Program-made: the position numbers and the translations under genes
NCBI GenBank assembly: GCA_002309585.1
Contig: DBXN01000077.1
Location: 31,994-41,325, forward strand
Length of the DNA: 9,332 nt
From: Verrucomicrobia bacterium UBA1211
Lineage (GTDB): Bacteria; Verrucomicrobiota; Kiritimatiellia; RFP12; UBA1067
Direction: 5' to 3'
Shown: positions 7,983-9,332 of the stretch, piece by piece
Numbering within the stretch: the stretch's first letter is position 1
Layout of the letters: each line of letters starts with the position of its first letter
Notes under the pieces: generated by a model
Told to the model about the DNA's origin: nothing
Databases searched by the model: none
The model's input: the letters and a program-made list of their open reading frames with translations, nothing else

Positions 7983-9332
7983 CTAGCGGACAGGGGAGAA
8001 TTCGATTTTGTCGATGTAGACGGCTTTGATGCAGGACTTGCCGTCTGTGAACCGACCGGGACCCATCCAGAAGCCGAAAGAGGGTTGGGGTTTGAAGGTG
8101 CCGATCTCGTACCAAGCGTAATCGTCGGTGGCGATCTGTTCGCACCGGGGGTCGATCTCACAGATGCCTTTCCATGCCTTCCAATCGAAGACACCCGCCC
8201 AGAACGCCTCGCCCTTGGCGGCGGGATCCTTCTCGACTCGCGCCCTAACACGGAGCCGGTAGGTGACGCCCGGCTCGAACTGGACCCGTTTGAGGGAGAA
8301 AGACGCGCACCATTCATAGTGGGTGTTGAAGAGTTTGACCGCCTTGCCGTCATCCGCCTTGGGGTCATCTGTGTAGATGCCGTAGGTGCCGATATGGGAA
8401 AGGGCGATGTCACGATCCTCCACCTCTCCGATTCCGTCCTCACGGTACCCGGGCGCCTTGTCCCGAAGGATGATCGTCTTCCACTGGTTGGTGAGACTGA
8501 CGCTTTTGCCGCCTTCCTCGCTGATGCGGATGTCCCGGGCCTCCTCCATCCGGTCGAGAAGCGACTGCGCCAGCCGCTTGCTCTGCATGAACGCGGCTTC
8601 ATTCGGTTCTCGCTTGGCCAGGAAAAGGATTTTGCCGCCGGCCGGCGCCCGTTCGAGCCGCATGTAGTCGAAGGCGAACGCCGCCATGCGTACGTTATAG
8701 GAGGTGGCGGGATCGTCCTTGACCGCCTCGATCGCCTGTTCCCAGTTGCCCGCCGCGAAATCGACGAAACTGTCGGGGATGGCGGGATTATCGACATCGT
8801 CAAAGATTTTCAACGGATGGTCGGGCGAGACGGAGTAGATGCGCTGAAGCCGGTGGATGGCCTCGAACCAGTCGCGGACATAGGGCGCGGCCTTGCCGTA
8901 GTAGCCGGCGAAGAAATCATCCAGCAGTTGCGTCATCGGCAACTCCGGATTCCACATCCACTTCGCGATCAGCCAGGTCTTCAGCTCCGCGAAGTCGGCG
9001 TGGCGGCCCTGATAGGCACCCTGTTCGAAGAGCTCCTTCACGTTGTTGTCGCGGAAGAAACGGATGTTGCCCTGAAGGGCGTAGACGTTCGGGAAGGGGA
9101 GGGGGTAATGGCTGAAATTCGTGGTGTAGTCCCAGACGTAGAGCTGGTCCGTCATCGCACTCCAGCCTTTGATGTCATCCATGAACGAACGGTTCTCTTT
9201 GTAGGGGCTTTCGGGAATGGGACGGGCGAAGTCGCACTCGATCGAGCAGAGACAGGGAATTACGTTGTGGCGCAGACGGGTCTTCTTGGGCGGTTTGCGG
9301 GTGTATTGGTAGGCCAGCGTCTCGATGATCGC
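7983..9332 (-). CDS. DUF4838 domain-containing protein with C-terminal jelly-roll-like domain, 5'-partial
   Basis: The frame is open from the right edge to TAG at 7983-7985; 449 residues are visible. An ATG at 9182 is internal, because the 50 residues before it carry family sequence (AYQYTRKPPKKTR, then CSIECDFARPIP). DUF4838 hallmarks follow: VWDYTTNFSHYPLPFPN (about residues 66-82), FEQGAY, LKTWLIAKWMWNPE and LLDDFFAGYYGKAAPYVRDWF, then a helical stretch to about 225. Residues about 275-448 are a beta-rich domain with carbohydrate-binding-module character (FEPGVTYRLRVRARV, YEIGTFKP, ending in VYIDKIEFSPVR). DUF4838 proteins occur with glycoside hydrolases in polysaccharide-degrading bacteria and are thought to be hydrolase-like, but their reaction is generally not established. 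The missing N-terminus would hold a signal peptide and possibly an N-terminal glycosidase-type domain. The gene precedes the GH106-like gene by 23 bases. Confidence 0.9.
   Translation of the reverse strand, partial: AIIETLAYQYTRKPPKKTRLRHNVIPCLCSIECDFARPIPESPYKENRSFMDDIKGWSAMTDQLYVWDYTTNFSHYPLPFPNVYALQGNIRFFRDNNVKELFEQGAYQGRHADFAELKTWLIAKWMWNPELPMTQLLDDFFAGYYGKAAPYVRDWFEAIHRLQRIYSVSPDHPLKIFDDVDNPAIPDSFVDFAAGNWEQAIEAVKDDPATSYNVRMAAFAFDYMRLERAPAGGKILFLAKREPNEAAFMQSKRLAQSLLDRMEEARDIRISEEGGKSVSLTNQWKTIILRDKAPGYREDGIGEVEDRDIALSHIGTYGIYTDDPKADDGKAVKLFNTHYEWCASFSLKRVQFEPGVTYRLRVRARVEKDPAAKGEAFWAGVFDWKAWKGICEIDPRCEQIATDDYAWYEIGTFKPQPSFGFWMGPGRFTDGKSCIKAVYIDKIEFSPVR

Noticed and set aside
7960..8145. 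An N-terminal extension of the hydrolase frame upstream of 7959
   Set aside because: It would overlap the end of the DUF4838 gene, encodes Arg/His/Leu-rich sequence unlike any family, and would bury the clear signal peptide that starts at 7959.
9180..9182. ATG at 9182 as the start of the DUF4838 protein
   Set aside because: Family-typical residues (CSIECDFARP) are encoded upstream in the same open frame, so this methionine is internal.
1..9332. CRISPR arrays, transposon ends, tRNA or rRNA genes, and defence or toxin-antitoxin cassettes
   Set aside because: I saw no regularly spaced direct repeats, terminal inverted repeats with a transposase, cloverleaf-like segments, or proteins of those kinds; coding sequence fills nearly all of the window.

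Overview
The window reads as accessory carbohydrate-related DNA from a GC-rich bacterium, most likely in the Planctomycetes-Verrucomicrobia-Chlamydiae group (Kiritimatiellota, Lentisphaerota or Verrucomicrobiota). This placement is inferred from gene content: a very large fibronectin/beta-solenoid/PA14-like surface protein next to a secreted GH106-like glycoside hydrolase and a DUF4838 protein. No ribosomal or other phylogenetic marker is present to test it.

Layout: three genes fill almost everything. (1) Positions 1-4134, plus strand: the 3' 4.1 kb of a giant secreted or surface protein whose start lies off the left edge. It has an N-terminal beta-rich part, a fibronectin-III-like module, a long Gly/Thr/Asn-rich beta-solenoid of the autotransporter-repeat type, two tandem PA14-like lectin modules and a short C-terminal module. 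(2) Positions 4135-4263: a 129-base intergenic gap with one strong intrinsic terminator, between convergent genes. (3) Positions 4264-7959, minus strand: a complete 1231-residue secreted glycoside hydrolase related to family GH106 (alpha-L-rhamnosidase-like). (4) Positions 7983-9332, minus strand: the C-terminal 449 residues of a DUF4838 protein with a C-terminal jelly-roll-like domain. Its start lies off the right edge.

Genes (4) and (3) are co-oriented, with 23 bases between the stop of one and the start of the next and a good ribosome binding site in the gap, so they are very probably one operon transcribed from beyond the right edge. The likely job of that operon is outside-the-membrane breakdown of a complex, possibly rhamnose-containing, polysaccharide. 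The plus-strand giant protein is a separate transcription unit. Its PA14-like modules suggest glycan binding or adhesion, but no direct link to the operon can be shown.

I see no tRNA, rRNA, CRISPR array, insertion sequence, phage gene, toxin-antitoxin pair or defence system. Many long antisense reading frames exist but behave as shadows of the three GC-rich genes. The points most worth a second look are the two-gene hydrolase operon with its poorly characterised DUF4838 partner, the giant surface protein with duplicated PA14-like modules and no familiar anchor, and a cysteine cluster in the last domain of the hydrolase.
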